A stretch of 64,000 nt of DNA from a gamma proteobacterium HIMB55 (GCA_000227505.4 AGIF02000001.1:1632035-1696034); one strand, 5' to 3'; numbered from the stretch's first letter, positions 1 through 9,687 are shown. The notes: generated from the letters alone by a model not told the origin. Program-made: numbers and translations.

Positions 1-52
1 AGCACGAGACAATAATCGAAGTAACCGCTCGTAATCGCAAAGATGCCAACAT
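1..52 (-). CDS. N-terminus of a secreted protein, probably DsbC (partial)
   Basis: An ATG three bases after the xerD stop codon opens a frame that runs off the window edge. The 17 visible residues begin Met-Leu-Ala-Ser-Leu-Arg and then become hydrophobic (AVTSIIVS) with a cysteine at the edge, as in a signal peptide or lipoprotein signal. In many gammaproteobacteria xerD is followed directly by dsbC, the periplasmic disulfide isomerase, which needs such a signal. The dsbC assignment rests on synteny alone; too little coding sequence is visible to confirm it. Confidence 0.45.
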   Translation of the reverse strand, partial: MLASLRLRAVTSIIVSC

Positions 53-55
53 GTT

Positions 56-946
56 CTAACCCCTAGGGTGATGTTTTTCGTGAAGCGCTTGCATTCGACT
101 GCGTGCCACATGGGTGTAAATCTGGGTCGTCGTTAAATCGCTGTGTCCCAGTAACATCTGGACAACGCGCAAATCGGCGCCGTGATTGATAAGGTGCGTG
201 GCAAACGCATGCCGCAAAGTATGTGGAGACAAGCTGTCCTTAATACCCGCGCGCTGAGCGTAGAGTTTAATACGATACCAAAAGGTCTGGCGAGTCATTG
301 CCACACCTCGATTTGATGGAAAAAGCACATCACTTTGTTTGGCTCCCAGTAAATCAAGCCGGGAAGACCGCATGTAATCCGTGAGGCTTTGAATTGCCGC
401 CTCGCCCATGGGCACTAACCGCTCTTTGCCCCCCTTGCCCAGAACACGAACAACCCCCTGGTTAAGACTCAGTTGGGGGATGGTTAGCGAGACCAACTCT
501 GAAACCCGCAAACCGCATGCGTAAAGCACCTCGAGCATGGCGGAATCACGGTGCTCCACTGCAACACCCACATCAGGCGCGTTTAGCAACGCCTCCACTT
601 GTCCTTCGGAAAGCGACTTGGGTAGTGGTCTAGAGGGTTTGGGTCGATCCAAATGCTGGGTCGGATCCAAGGGCACCTCGCCCTCGCGAACGAGGAACTG
701 ATAGAAGCTTCGTAAACTAGATAAAAGACGAGAGATCGACCGGTGAGAGCTACCCGTCGCTAGACGGGCCCCAAGATAGGCCTGCACATCGGACTCATCC
801 GCTTTCAGTGCGGTGCAGTTCTTGTGCTCTATAAGCCAACGATCCAAGCCCTCGACATCGCGTCTATAGGCTTGGCAGGTGTTATCACTGAGACCGCGCT
901 CAAGCCAGAGGGCTGTCGTAAAACGCTCCAGCTCCGACTTGATAAT
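56..946 (-). CDS. xerD: Tyrosine recombinase XerD (non-canonical start)
   Basis: Site-specific recombinase that, with XerC, resolves chromosome dimers at dif. The catalytic set is complete: Arg in GLRVSEL, Lys in GKGGKER, His and Arg in HTLRHAF, His in LLGHSD and the Tyr nucleophile in QIYTH. Counted from an ATT at 944-946 these fall at about R147, K171, H242, R245, H268 and Y277, within two residues of E. coli XerD, in a 296-residue protein. The first ATG/GTG/TTG-type codon in frame is a TTG at 845-847, but 33 conserved-looking residues (ALWLERGLSDNT, QAYRRD) lie upstream of it in frame, so translation must begin earlier. A TAA at 974-976 closes the frame, and only ATT, ATC or CTG codons lie between. 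AGGAAG at 956-961 sits nine bases before the ATT, which favours ATT. Same frame as rplS. Confidence 0.9.
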   Translation of the reverse strand: MIKSELERFTTALWLERGLSDNTCQAYRRDVEGLDRWLIEHKNCTALKADESDVQAYLGARLATGSSHRSISRLLSSLRSFYQFLVREGEVPLDPTQHLDRPKPSRPLPKSLSEGQVEALLNAPDVGVAVEHRDSAMLEVLYACGLRVSELVSLTIPQLSLNQGVVRVLGKGGKERLVPMGEAAIQSLTDYMRSSRLDLLGAKQSDVLFPSNRGVAMTRQTFWYRIKLYAQRAGIKDSLSPHTLRHAFATHLINHGADLRVVQMLLGHSDLTTTQIYTHVARSRMQALHEKHHPRG

Positions 947-958
947 GCAATGCAGCTT

Positions 959-984
959 CCTAAAGCTAAAGCCTTAGCTTTAGG
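959..984 (-). promoter_or_regulatory. Perfect 11-bp hairpin spanning the rplS stop and the xerD Shine-Dalgarno
   Basis: CCTAAAGCTAA and TTAGCTTTAGG form a perfect inverted repeat around a four-base loop. On the minus-strand transcript the 5' arm contains the rplS stop codon (980-982) and a second in-frame TAA (974-976). The 3' arm ends in the AGG that begins the AGGAAG upstream of xerD. No U-tract follows, so it is not a typical intrinsic terminator. Translational coupling (ribosomes finishing rplS open the stem) or mRNA 3'-end protection are possible; both are inference. Confidence 0.6.
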
Positions 985-1333
985 AGAGCTTTTCCTTGAT
1001 GCGTGCTGCCTTACCAGAGAGCTCGCGCAAGTAGTAAAGCTTTGCCTGACGGACATCACCACGGCGCTTAACCGAAATTGAATCAACCAGCGGGCTATAC
1101 GTTTGGAATGTGCGCTCAACACCCACGCCGTGAGAGATCTTGCGAACAGTGAAAGCAGAGTTCACGCCACGATTGCGCTTACCAATGCAAACACCCTCGA
1201 AGGCCTGAAGGCGCTCACGGTTGCCTTCCTTTACCTTTACCTGAACAACAACAGTATCGCCTGGCGCAAAGGCAGGGACTTCTTTCGACATTTGCTCCGC
1301 GTCGAGCTCGGCAATAATTTTGTTGGCACTCAT
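980..1333 (-). CDS. rplS: 50S ribosomal protein L19
   Basis: Structural protein of the large subunit near the subunit interface. The 117-residue length and the segments [34 protein letters not shown] and [17 protein letters not shown] are typical of bacterial L19. It is the last gene of the rpsP-rimM-trmD-rplS operon and lies 89 bases after trmD. The stop is TAA followed one codon later by another in-frame TAA, both inside the downstream hairpin. Confidence 0.98.
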   Translation of the reverse strand: MSANKIIAELDAEQMSKEVPAFAPGDTVVVQVKVKEGNRERLQAFEGVCIGKRNRGVNSAFTVRKISHGVGVERTFQTYSPLVDSISVKRRGDVRQAKLYYLRELSGKAARIKEKLS

Positions 1334-1422
1334 GGCTTTCTCCTCAGTCGGCCGCTTTTTTCAAGCAACCCCGTTTCAATCTCGTATCGAGCGTCCCCGC
1401 TCGCGTTCCTGTAACCAGATAA

Positions 1423-2187
1423 TCAGTTTTGGGCGTCTAAATCCCAACGCGAGAGCAGAGCCCTCTGGTCATCTGTCAAATCAGCCCAATCTAATAAATC
1501 TGGCCGACGGTCGAGAGTCCTCTTTAGGGCCTGCGCAGCTCGCCAATCGGCGATGCGAGCATGGTCTCCACTGAGCAGCACCTCAGGCACCGCTCGACCC
1601 TCAAAAATCTCAGGGCGCGTATAGTGAGGACAGTCGAGCAATCCGTCAACAAAAGAGTCCTGTTCTGCGGACATTTCGTCGCCTAAAACACCCGGAATGC
1701 GACGAATTAACGAATCCATTACCAACATGGCGGGCATTTCACCCCCACTGACCACCATATCGCCGACCGACAACTCAAGATCAACTTCGCTCTCGAGGAA
1801 TCGCTCATCGAATCCTTCATACCGACCAGCGACAAAAATGATCGCCTCATGCGCCACTAAACGAGAGATCATAGTCTCATCAACAGCAACACCTTGTGGA
1901 CTCATCGCGATGACTAATGCGTCTTCACCCAGTAAGGCTTTTGCCTTTTTCACCGACTGACTCAGTATTGGCGCTTTCATGACCATTCCGGGCCCACCAC
2001 CGTACGGACGATCGTCAACAGTACCGTGCTTATCGGTTGCGAATTCGCGTGGGTCGATGGCTTCTACCGTGTAGAGCTCATCGCGTGCAGCACGGCCTGT
2101 CACTCCCCACTCGGTTAGTCCGGAAAGCATCTCAGGAAAAATGCTGATAAAAGCCAGTTTACGAAGTGTGACCGATTGATCAGTCAT
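1423..2187 (-). CDS. trmD: tRNA (guanine-37-N1)-methyltransferase TrmD
   Basis: SPOUT-family enzyme that uses S-adenosylmethionine to make m1G37 in tRNAs reading CNN codons, preventing +1 frameshifts. The ATG at 2185-2187 (MTDQSVTLRKLAFISIFPEM) gives 254 residues, the usual family length; a longer frame reaches 2229 but would lie inside rimM. Family hallmarks visible are the FPEM start, DDRPYGGGPGM, the trefoil-knot cofactor region VAGRYEGFDERF and SVGDMVVSGGEMPAM, and the C-terminal helical domain with CPHYTRPEIFEG. The start overlaps the rimM stop by 8 bases, so translation is probably coupled. Confidence 0.97.
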   Translation of the reverse strand: MTDQSVTLRKLAFISIFPEMLSGLTEWGVTGRAARDELYTVEAIDPREFATDKHGTVDDRPYGGGPGMVMKAPILSQSVKKAKALLGEDALVIAMSPQGVAVDETMISRLVAHEAIIFVAGRYEGFDERFLESEVDLELSVGDMVVSGGEMPAMLVMDSLIRRIPGVLGDEMSAEQDSFVDGLLDCPHYTRPEIFEGRAVPEVLLSGDHARIADWRAAQALKRTLDRRPDLLDWADLTDDQRALLSRWDLDAQN

Positions 2188-2740
2188 CGGGATGCCAATT
2201 GACGTCAATAATCGCATTAGCGAGATCAACGCTTACGACAACGTCGTCTTCGATGTAGGGAATCAGACGCTCGCGGTCGTCGATACTGGTCTCAGAGGCG
2301 CGCACCACGAGCACATCGTTCGCACCTGTTTCTAAAAGGTAATTGACCGTACCCAAGTCGAGAGCGTTGCCTTCCTCATCCTGCGCCCTGACAGTGCAGC
2401 CCACTAGGTCATCCCAGTAGAACTCTCCATCATCAAGTGCGGGTAAGGCCGACTTAGGCACCATGATGTCGTGACCGCGCAGTAGCTCCGCCGCGTTCCG
2501 ATCCTCTACCCCCTCTAACGATGCTATGTAACCCTTTCCCTGTGCACGAACGTTGAGCACACGGATAGGACGACGCGACTGCTGCCGTGAGTCAATCAAA
2601 AATTGGGGATTGAGAGAGGTTAGCGAGGCTGGGTTCTCAAGATTAACTTTGAGTTTCACCCAGCCCTTGATGCCGTATACGCCTACAATTTTGGCGGCGG
2701 CGATGTCAGGGTTTGTGGCGTCAGAGTGCGCCACAGACAA
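2180..2740 (-). CDS. rimM: Ribosome maturation factor RimM
   Basis: 30S assembly factor that binds S19 during maturation of the head. The N-terminal RimM beta-barrel is recognisable from KIVGVYGIKGWVKLKV, and the C-terminal PRC-barrel-like domain from DGEFYWDDLVGCTV and LIPYIEDDVVVSVDL, with the typical late ID-W ending. At 186 residues it is normal length. It starts 4 bases after the rpsP stop and overlaps trmD. A short extra N-terminal segment (MSVAHSDATNPD) precedes the conserved core, so a start a few codons later is possible. Confidence 0.97.
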   Translation of the reverse strand: MSVAHSDATNPDIAAAKIVGVYGIKGWVKLKVNLENPASLTSLNPQFLIDSRQQSRRPIRVLNVRAQGKGYIASLEGVEDRNAAELLRGHDIMVPKSALPALDDGEFYWDDLVGCTVRAQDEEGNALDLGTVNYLLETGANDVLVVRASETSIDDRERLIPYIEDDVVVSVDLANAIIDVNWHPDD

Positions 2741-2744
2741 CCGA

Positions 2745-3005
2745 TTAAGCTGCTGCGGCTGCTTGGCTCGCCGCTTCTTTGACTAGGCTAGCAACGCGAG
2801 GTGACAACTGTGCACCCTTTGCTACCCATGCATCAATACGATCGGTATCAATACGCAGACGCTCTTCCTGACCACGTGCGATGGGGTTGAAGAAACCTAC
2901 GCGCTCAATGAAACGACCGTCACGTGAGTTACGGCTATCGGTAACTGTCACGTGATAAAAAGGACGCTTCTTTGCGCCGCCGCGTGAAAGACGAATTGTG
3001 ACCAT
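2745..3005 (-). CDS. rpsP: 30S ribosomal protein S16
   Basis: Small-subunit protein needed for 30S assembly. [38 protein letters not shown] and the [14 protein letters not shown] segment are diagnostic. It has 86 residues with an alanine-rich C-terminus ([10 protein letters not shown]). It is the first gene of the rpsP-rimM-trmD-rplS operon. The 106 bases between its start and ffh hold a 7-bp hairpin (3027-3045) on the minus strand and presumably a promoter, though no clear -35/-10 pair could be fixed. Confidence 0.98.
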   Translation of the reverse strand: MVTIRLSRGGAKKRPFYHVTVTDSRNSRDGRFIERVGFFNPIARGQEERLRIDTDRIDAWVAKGAQLSPRVASLVKEAASQAAAAA

Positions 3006-3111
3006 TGCTTTGTCCTAAACGTTAACCCTCAGGATTTTCCCGAGGCAAAATTTGAGGTCGCGAAGAGTACAGGAAGTCTCCCTGTGTTTAAAGTCCCACC
3101 GACAAGAATAA

Positions 3112-4509
3112 TTACCGACGCGGGAAGCCCGGTGGCATGCCACCGCCGGGAGGCATACCGCCACCGCCCCCCATCATGCCGCCCATGCCACGCATCATTC
3201 GCTGCATGCCACCGCCTTTCATCTTTTTCATCATCTTCTGCATCTGCTTATGCTGCTTCAGAAGTCGATTTAAATCGGGGACAGCTGTACCCGAACCTGC
3301 GGTAATGCGACGCTTGCGCGATGGGTTAATGAGATCAGGGTTTTTGCGTTCCTTGGGCGTCATGGAATTGATCATGGCTTCCATGCGGTCGAACTGTTTT
3401 GTATCCAGCTGGGCTTGAGCCGCCTGCGCCATACCACCCATGCCAGGCATCTTATCGAGCATGGCACCGATGCCACCCATGTTTTTCATCTGTTGCAGCT
3501 GATCGCGGAAATCTTCGAGATCGAAGCGCCCGCCTTTCTCTACCTTCTTGGCAAGCTTCTGCGCCTTCTTTTTGTCGACCTTGCGCTCAGCGTCTTCGAT
3601 AAGCGATAACAGATCGCCCATGCCAAGAATGCGCGACGCGAGTCGGTCAGGGAAGAACGGCTCGAGGGCCTCGGTTTTCTCACCAACACCCATGAACTTA
3701 ATCGGCTTACCAGTGACCTGACGGACAGAGAGCGCAGCACCACCGCGGGTATCCGCGTCTACCTTGGTCAGAATGACGCCGGTGAGCGCAAGCGCGCGAT
3801 TGAAGGCTGTTGCGGTGTGAACCGCGTCTTGACCGGTCATTGCGTCGATGACAAAGAGCGTTTCAACGGGGTTGATGGCTTTGTGGAGATCCGAGATCTC
3901 TTCCATCATTTCGTTGTCAATTGCGAGGCGTCCCGCGGTATCCACCAATAGAACGTCGCTAAAAGCAGTCTTCGCATTTTTCAGAGCGCGATTAACGATA
4001 TCGACAGGCCGCTCATCCACCGAGGAAGGCTCGAACCGCGCGCCAACCTCTTCCGAGAGCGTCTCGAGTTGCTTGATAGCGGCAGGTCGATATACATCAG
4101 CACTGACAACCGTAACTTTCTTCTTCTCACGCTCCATGAGATAGCGCGCGAGTTTTGCAACAGACGTGGTTTTACCCGCACCCTGAAGACCGGCAACCAT
4201 GACAACCGCGGGCGGCTGCGCAGCCAAATTTAGCTCTTCATTAGCCTCACCCATGACGCTCTGGAGTTCGGCTTGAACGATTTTCAGGAAGACCTGACCG
4301 GGTGTGAGGCTCGACGTAACCTCTGTACCAACCGCGCGCTCTTTGACGCGATCAGTAAATTCTTTGACGACTGATAGCGCGACATCGGCCTCCAACAGCG
4401 CCATACGTACTTCGCGCAACGTATCCTTGATGTTGTCTTCAGTGAGGCGTGACTTGCCCGCCATTGCTCTCAAACTGGCGGATAAACGTTCGCTTAAGCT
4501 TTCAAACAT
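3112..4509 (-). CDS. ffh: Signal recognition particle protein Ffh
   Basis: GTPase that, with 4.5S RNA, binds hydrophobic signal sequences on the ribosome and delivers nascent membrane proteins to FtsY. The order is an N domain (MFESLSERLSASLRAMAGKSRLTEDNIKDTL), a G domain with GLQGAGKTTSVAKLA, VSADVYRPAAIKQLE, LVDTAGRL and a TKVDADTRGGAALS G4/G5 segment, then a Met-rich M domain. The C-terminus is very Met/Gly rich (repeated MGGM, MPPG), as expected for the signal-binding and tail region. 465 residues is normal. The gene opens toward ypjD on the opposite strand, as in E. coli. Confidence 0.98.
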   Translation of the reverse strand: MFESLSERLSASLRAMAGKSRLTEDNIKDTLREVRMALLEADVALSVVKEFTDRVKERAVGTEVTSSLTPGQVFLKIVQAELQSVMGEANEELNLAAQPPAVVMVAGLQGAGKTTSVAKLARYLMEREKKKVTVVSADVYRPAAIKQLETLSEEVGARFEPSSVDERPVDIVNRALKNAKTAFSDVLLVDTAGRLAIDNEMMEEISDLHKAINPVETLFVIDAMTGQDAVHTATAFNRALALTGVILTKVDADTRGGAALSVRQVTGKPIKFMGVGEKTEALEPFFPDRLASRILGMGDLLSLIEDAERKVDKKKAQKLAKKVEKGGRFDLEDFRDQLQQMKNMGGIGAMLDKMPGMGGMAQAAQAQLDTKQFDRMEAMINSMTPKERKNPDLINPSRKRRITAGSGTAVPDLNRLLKQHKQMQKMMKKMKGGGMQRMMRGMGGMMGGGGGMPPGGGMPPGFPRR

Positions 4510-4556
4510 GTTCTTTCCTGTGTCGATTTACAGTGCCGCAGGCGCTGGAAGCGCGT

Positions 4557-4562
4557 AGTATA
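4557..4562 (-). promoter_or_regulatory. Candidate -10 element for ffh
   Basis: TATACT on the minus strand, 48 bases before the ffh start, within the 95-base divergent spacer to ypjD. The 17-base-upstream hexamer TGATTA is a weak -35. The same GTATAC core recurs upstream of the acidic repeat gene and upstream of the Trm112-like gene, consistent with a housekeeping sigma factor. Confidence 0.4.
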
Positions 4563-4604
4563 CGCTGACGATAGAAAAATAATCAGGGGAGTTCTGCGAT
4601 AACC

Positions 4605-5420
4605 ATGGCAGGATTTGCGACCAATGAAGTGCTTGCAGTGGCAGCGACCTTAGCGGCTGCGCTTTATCTCTACACAGCGGTGCAACAGCTTTTGAGACTT
4701 GAGCGACGCGAGGAAAATCTCCCTCGCGCCATATTGATTCCTGCCGTTGTGGCGCTTCTACTCCATGGCTTCGTGATCTTCGACAGCTCCGCGACGGTTG
4801 GGGGTAATTTTGGCTTCTACCGCGTGGCCTCGCTGACATTCTGGCTGATGGGCGTCCTCAGCCTACTCATTCTCGCCGTCCGACCGCTGCAAACCCTGTT
4901 GATGGCTATTTTCCCCCTGGCAGCGATAGCGATATTGGTAGCTACGCTGACGCCAGAGACCGCGAGACCGATGACCGATACCCCGCGTGGCTTACTGCTC
5001 CATATCTCAACATCGATTATCGGCTACGCGCTACTAGGATTGGCAACGCTACAGGGCTTATTGGTACTGCAGCAAAGCCGATTACTCAGGCAACACAAGA
5101 CTCGTGGCCTGATTCGCCTCCTGCCTCCGCTCGATCGTACCGAGCAGGTCATGCACGAACTCATTGCCATGGGCACACTGGTCATGGCGGTGTCTATCGT
5201 CGCGGGCTTCTACTACGTCGACGATTTATTTGCACAACACCTCATCCATAAAACGGTACTCACCATAATTGCGTGGGTTCTGTTCGCAGTCGTCTCCGTG
5301 CGGCACATCCGCTACGGCTGGCGAGTCAATACGGCGGTGATGCTTTGCTGCAGCGGGTTTGCACTTCTGACGATAGGGTTCTATGGCTCGAAACTTGTCC
5401 TCGAGCTGGTTCTCACCTAA
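4605..5420 (+). CDS. ypjD: Inner-membrane CcsA/YpjD-family protein (CorE)
   Basis: Polytopic membrane protein of 271 residues with about eight hydrophobic segments, including VLAVAATLAAALYLYTAV, ISTSIIGYALLGLATLQG and the C-terminal ALLTIGFYGSKLVLELVL. It belongs to the cytochrome c assembly (CcsA-like) fold. In E. coli the homologue sits between ffh and yfjD/corB in the same order and has been linked to Mg2+/Co2+ handling (CorE). A role in haem handling is possible from the fold but not shown. The best purine-rich stretch (AGGGGAG) ends 13 bases before the ATG, longer than ideal, so the exact start is slightly uncertain. Confidence 0.88.
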   Translation: MAGFATNEVLAVAATLAAALYLYTAVQQLLRLERREENLPRAILIPAVVALLLHGFVIFDSSATVGGNFGFYRVASLTFWLMGVLSLLILAVRPLQTLLMAIFPLAAIAILVATLTPETARPMTDTPRGLLLHISTSIIGYALLGLATLQGLLVLQQSRLLRQHKTRGLIRLLPPLDRTEQVMHELIAMGTLVMAVSIVAGFYYVDDLFAQHLIHKTVLTIIAWVLFAVVSVRHIRYGWRVNTAVMLCCSGFALLTIGFYGSKLVLELVLT

Positions 5421-5493
5421 TTGAAATCTGGGGTTGCGAGCGCGCGCGTTTTTCTCAACAATTACGGTTCATTTTGACGTTTGCGCATAAAGT

Positions 5494-6771
5494 TTGAACG
5501 ACGCCCCGCTGGGACTCCTCTTTGCCATTCTGGCAGCACTCATACTCTTATCCGGATTTTTTTCGAGCTCAGAAACTGGAATGATGGCGCTCAACCGTTA
5601 CCGGTTGAAACACCTCCAGCAGCAGGGGCATAAAGGCGCGCTGCGCGCAGGAAAGCTGCTCGCCCGGCCGGATCGTCTCATCGGGCTGATTCTGATCGGA
5701 AACAACCTCGTCAACATTCTCGCGTCCTCCATAGCAACAGTTGTTGCTATTCAACTTTACGGAGATGCGGGCATTGCCATCGCCACCATTTTATTGACGA
5801 TCGTGATTTTGATCTTTGCCGAAATCACACCCAAAACGATTGCGGCTATTCACCCCGAAAAAGTTGCGTTCCCGGCGAGCATCATTCTGCTGCCACTGAT
5901 GAAATTGGCGATGCCCCTGGTTTGGTCGATCAATGCCATCACCAATGGACTCCTATCGCTTCTTGGCTTCAAGGCAGACGCGACGAGCGAGGACGCACTT
6001 ACTCAAGAAGAACTCCGAACGATTGTGAGCGAATCGGGCGGCCTGATTCCTCGACGTCACCGGAATATGTTGGTCAATATTCTCGACCTTGAGCAGGTGT
6101 CAGTTAATGACATCATGGTTCCCAGGAATGAGATCTACGGTATCGATCTCGAAGATGACGACGCAACCATTCTCAGTCGACTGAAATCCAGCACGCATAC
6201 ACTGGTGCCCGTCTTCCGGGGCGATATCAACAAAATCGAGGGCATTCTCCACTTACGGAATCTTGGCAAATGCCTAGAGGGTGAAGGTCTGAACCGAACA
6301 TCGCTTCTGCGCGAACTCCAAGAGCCCTACTTCACACCCGAGAATACCGCGCTTCATATCCAACTTCGCCACTTTCAGCAGCGCAAGCTACGCTTGGGCA
6401 TGATCGTCGATGAATACGGCGACATCATGGGCCTCGTTGCGCTTGAGGATATTCTCGAGGAAATCGTGGGTAACTTTACTTCCAATCTCGTTGAGGATCA
6501 GGAAGAAATAGCAACTATGGCCGACGGTGGCGCTTCATGCACAGGTAGCATTCCTATCAGAGACATCAATCGGCAATTTGGCTGGTCACTGCCAACTGAT
6601 GGGCCCAAAACAATCAGTGGCCTCGCCCTTGAGGCACTAGAGGCGTTCCCAGTGGGCCAAGCGTCTGTGCGTATTGGCGACTATCAACTCGATATCGAGT
6701 GCATCGAAGGGAATGCGATTACGCAGGTTCGTGTCACGCCACTGGCGACGCTAGAAGCAAAGGAAGCGTGA
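5494..6771 (+). CDS. corB: CNNM/CorB-type transporter with CBS pair
   Basis: 425-residue member of the HlyC/CorC (CNNM) family, associated with Mg2+ and Co2+ resistance or efflux. An N-terminal DUF21 membrane domain (LSGFFSSSETGMMALNRYRLKHL, then hydrophobic segments to about residue 150) is followed by a CBS pair (from VSVNDIMVPRNEIYGIDLEDD to LRLGMIVDEYGDIMGLVALEDILEEIVGNF) and a C-terminal CorC_HlyC domain. It starts with TTG at 5494-5496. It lies downstream of ypjD, as in E. coli (ypjD-yfjD), 73 bases away. It converges on the DUF1289 gene. Confidence 0.93.
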   Translation: MNDAPLGLLFAILAALILLSGFFSSSETGMMALNRYRLKHLQQQGHKGALRAGKLLARPDRLIGLILIGNNLVNILASSIATVVAIQLYGDAGIAIATILLTIVILIFAEITPKTIAAIHPEKVAFPASIILLPLMKLAMPLVWSINAITNGLLSLLGFKADATSEDALTQEELRTIVSESGGLIPRRHRNMLVNILDLEQVSVNDIMVPRNEIYGIDLEDDDATILSRLKSSTHTLVPVFRGDINKIEGILHLRNLGKCLEGEGLNRTSLLRELQEPYFTPENTALHIQLRHFQQRKLRLGMIVDEYGDIMGLVALEDILEEIVGNFTSNLVEDQEEIATMADGGASCTGSIPIRDINRQFGWSLPTDGPKTISGLALEALEAFPVGQASVRIGDYQLDIECIEGNAITQVRVTPLATLEAKEA

Positions 6772-6825
6772 GGCACAACCTTGTGTAGCGTTATCAGATG
6801 ATGGCTCTGGATTCGCTCCAAATCA

Positions 6826-8125
<1,300 letters not shown>

Positions 8126-9187
8126 TCAAGATTTGCGGGTGATGAACATGGCATCACCGTAACTGAAAAAACGATATTCCTTACGCACGGCTTCGTCATA
8201 AGCGGCCATAGTCTCTTCATAGCCGGCAAATGCTGACACCAGCATGATGAGCGTGCTTTCTGGTAAGTGGAAATTCGTCACCATTGCATCGACAACGTTA
8301 AATTCGCAGCCAGGGTAGAGAAAGATATCACTGTCGCCCTCGAAGACCTGGGGGCAGCGCTCTGACTCGAGTCCAGCAGCTGCGGCACTTTCGAGTGACC
8401 TCACCGAGGTGGTACCCACTGCGACCACCCGGCCGCCCCGCTCGCGACACGCACGAATGGCGTCAACACAGGTCTGATCAACCTCGATCCATTCGCTGTG
8501 CATTTTGTGATGGGTAATATCGTCAACGCGCACAGGTTGAAACGTGCCTGCACCCACGTGCAGCGTAACAAATGCCGTCTCCACACCCATCCGCCTGAGG
8601 CGAGACAAGAGAACTTCGTCAAAATGCAGTCCGGCGGTAGGTGCTGCAACAGCGCCCTCGCGCTTTGCATAAACCGTTTGGTAGCGCTCGCGATCTTCAG
8701 CGGTATCAGCACGGTCGATGTAAGGTGGCAGCGGCATGTGACCAAACAACCGCATCATTTGCGACACCGTACCGGTCTCTGCCTCTAACTCGAACAAAGC
8801 GCCATCGCGACCACGGACTCGCAAAGTGAAATCTGAAATATCCGAGTCCTGATCTGCAGTGACAAAAATCAGCGAACCCTCTTTCGGACTTTTGCTCGCT
8901 CTGACATGCGCCAGCACAGAACCATCACCGCGCAAACGCTCGATGAGAATCTCGACGCGCCCCCCGGTTTGTTTTTGACCGTAGAGCCTTGCAGGGATTA
9001 CCCGCGTGTTGTTGAACACAAGCAGGTCATTGGGCGTTAACAGGGATTCAATATCTAAAAACTGGCGATGATCGAGATTACCCGTGGGAGCATCGAGAAC
9101 AAGAAGACGCGAGCTCGTTCGCTCCTCGAGAGGTGACTGAGCAATCAAGTGCTCAGGAAGGTCAAAGTGGAAGTCAGCGGTCTTCAT
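8126..9187 (-). CDS. queA: S-adenosylmethionine:tRNA ribosyltransferase-isomerase QueA
   Basis: Transfers the ribosyl group of SAM to preQ1-tRNA to give epoxyqueuosine. From the ATG at 9185-9187 ([20 protein letters not shown]) it is 353 residues, the family norm; an upstream ATG at 9209-9211 lies within the preceding terminator's trailing region and is unlikely. Conserved segments are [41 protein letters not shown] and [12 protein letters not shown], ending in [15 protein letters not shown]. First gene of queA-tgt-DUF1289. Confidence 0.97.
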   Translation of the reverse strand: MKTADFHFDLPEHLIAQSPLEERTSSRLLVLDAPTGNLDHRQFLDIESLLTPNDLLVFNNTRVIPARLYGQKQTGGRVEILIERLRGDGSVLAHVRASKSPKEGSLIFVTADQDSDISDFTLRVRGRDGALFELEAETGTVSQMMRLFGHMPLPPYIDRADTAEDRERYQTVYAKREGAVAAPTAGLHFDEVLLSRLRRMGVETAFVTLHVGAGTFQPVRVDDITHHKMHSEWIEVDQTCVDAIRACRERGGRVVAVGTTSVRSLESAAAAGLESERCPQVFEGDSDIFLYPGCEFNVVDAMVTNFHLPESTLIMLVSAFAGYEETMAAYDEAVRKEYRFFSYGDAMFITRKS

Positions 9188-9215
9188 GGTTTTCGATGGT
9201 CTGTCACGCATTCAT

Positions 9216-9240
9216 AAAAAAGCCGGCATACGCCGGCTTT
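9216..9240 (-). terminator. Rho-independent terminator after the acidic repeat gene
   Basis: Nine-base stem AAAGCCGGC / GCCGGCTTT with a four-base loop, followed on the minus strand by a run of T (TTTTTTAT). It lies 21 bases after the stop of the acidic repeat gene and only about 28 bases before the queA start, so queA expression needs readthrough or a promoter placed very close by. Confidence 0.9.
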
Positions 9241-9261
9241 AAATTCTTAACACGGCGACAA

Positions 9262-9687
9262 TCAGTCTTCGCTTGACTCTTCATCCGCTGGCGCTTCGTC
9301 AGCTGCAGGTGCTTCCTCTTCAGCAGCAGGCTCTTCTGCAGGTGCTTCCTCTTCAGCAGCAGGTTCTTCTGCAGGTGCTTCCTCTTCCGCCGCAGGTTCT
9401 TCCTCTTCCGTAGCAGGCTCTTCTGCAGGCGCCTCCTCTTCGACAGCTTCTTCTGCTGGCGCCTCTTCAGCCGCTGCCTCTTCGGCAACCACCTCTTCTT
9501 CAGTCTCTACAACCTCGGGTTCAGGTGTAGGTGGCGCTGCAACAGTGACCAGCTCCTCCGCAATCAGAATGTTTACTTTCTCTTCGCCGTTTACTGGCTT
9601 GCCAGCGGCGTTTTGAACCGCGTAACGGTTATCACCACGCAAGAAAATTTTGTAGTCAGCGGTCTTACGGACAAGCTTCATCGCCAT
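9262..9687 (-). CDS. Conserved small protein with a long acidic Ala/Glu/Pro repeat tail
   Basis: 141 residues. The first ~47 form a compact basic-to-mixed domain (KLVRKTADYKIFLRGDNRYA, then NGEEKVNILIAEELV) resembling uncharacterised small gammaproteobacterial proteins. The rest is low-complexity acidic sequence, with 11-residue units of the AEEEAPAEEPA type and an all-acidic end (ADEESSED). No signal peptide or membrane segment is visible, so it should be soluble and strongly negatively charged. GGGAG lies 7 bases before the ATG at 9685-9687; a second ATG two codons later is an alternative. It has its own promoter-like element and terminator, so it is probably monocistronic. Function unknown. 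Confidence 0.8.
   Translation of the reverse strand: MAMKLVRKTADYKIFLRGDNRYAVQNAAGKPVNGEEKVNILIAEELVTVAAPPTPEPEVVETEEEVVAEEAAAEEAPAEEAVEEEAPAEEPATEEEEPAAEEEAPAEEPAAEEEAPAEEPAAEEEAPAADEAPADEESSED
9305..9480 (-). repeat. 33-bp in-frame tandem repeat within the acidic tail
   Basis: Near-identical 33-base units begin at 9305, 9338 and 9371 (each starting GCAGGTGCTTCCTCTTC on the plus strand), followed by more diverged copies to about 9480. A 33-base period keeps the frame and gives an 11-residue Glu/Ala/Pro unit. Such repeats change copy number by slippage without breaking the gene. Confidence 0.85.

Noticed and set aside
9204-9488. Lys/Arg/Leu-rich frame overlapping the acidic repeat gene
   Set aside because: It is the repeat DNA read in another frame; the acidic frame has the ribosome-binding site and a recognisable N-domain.
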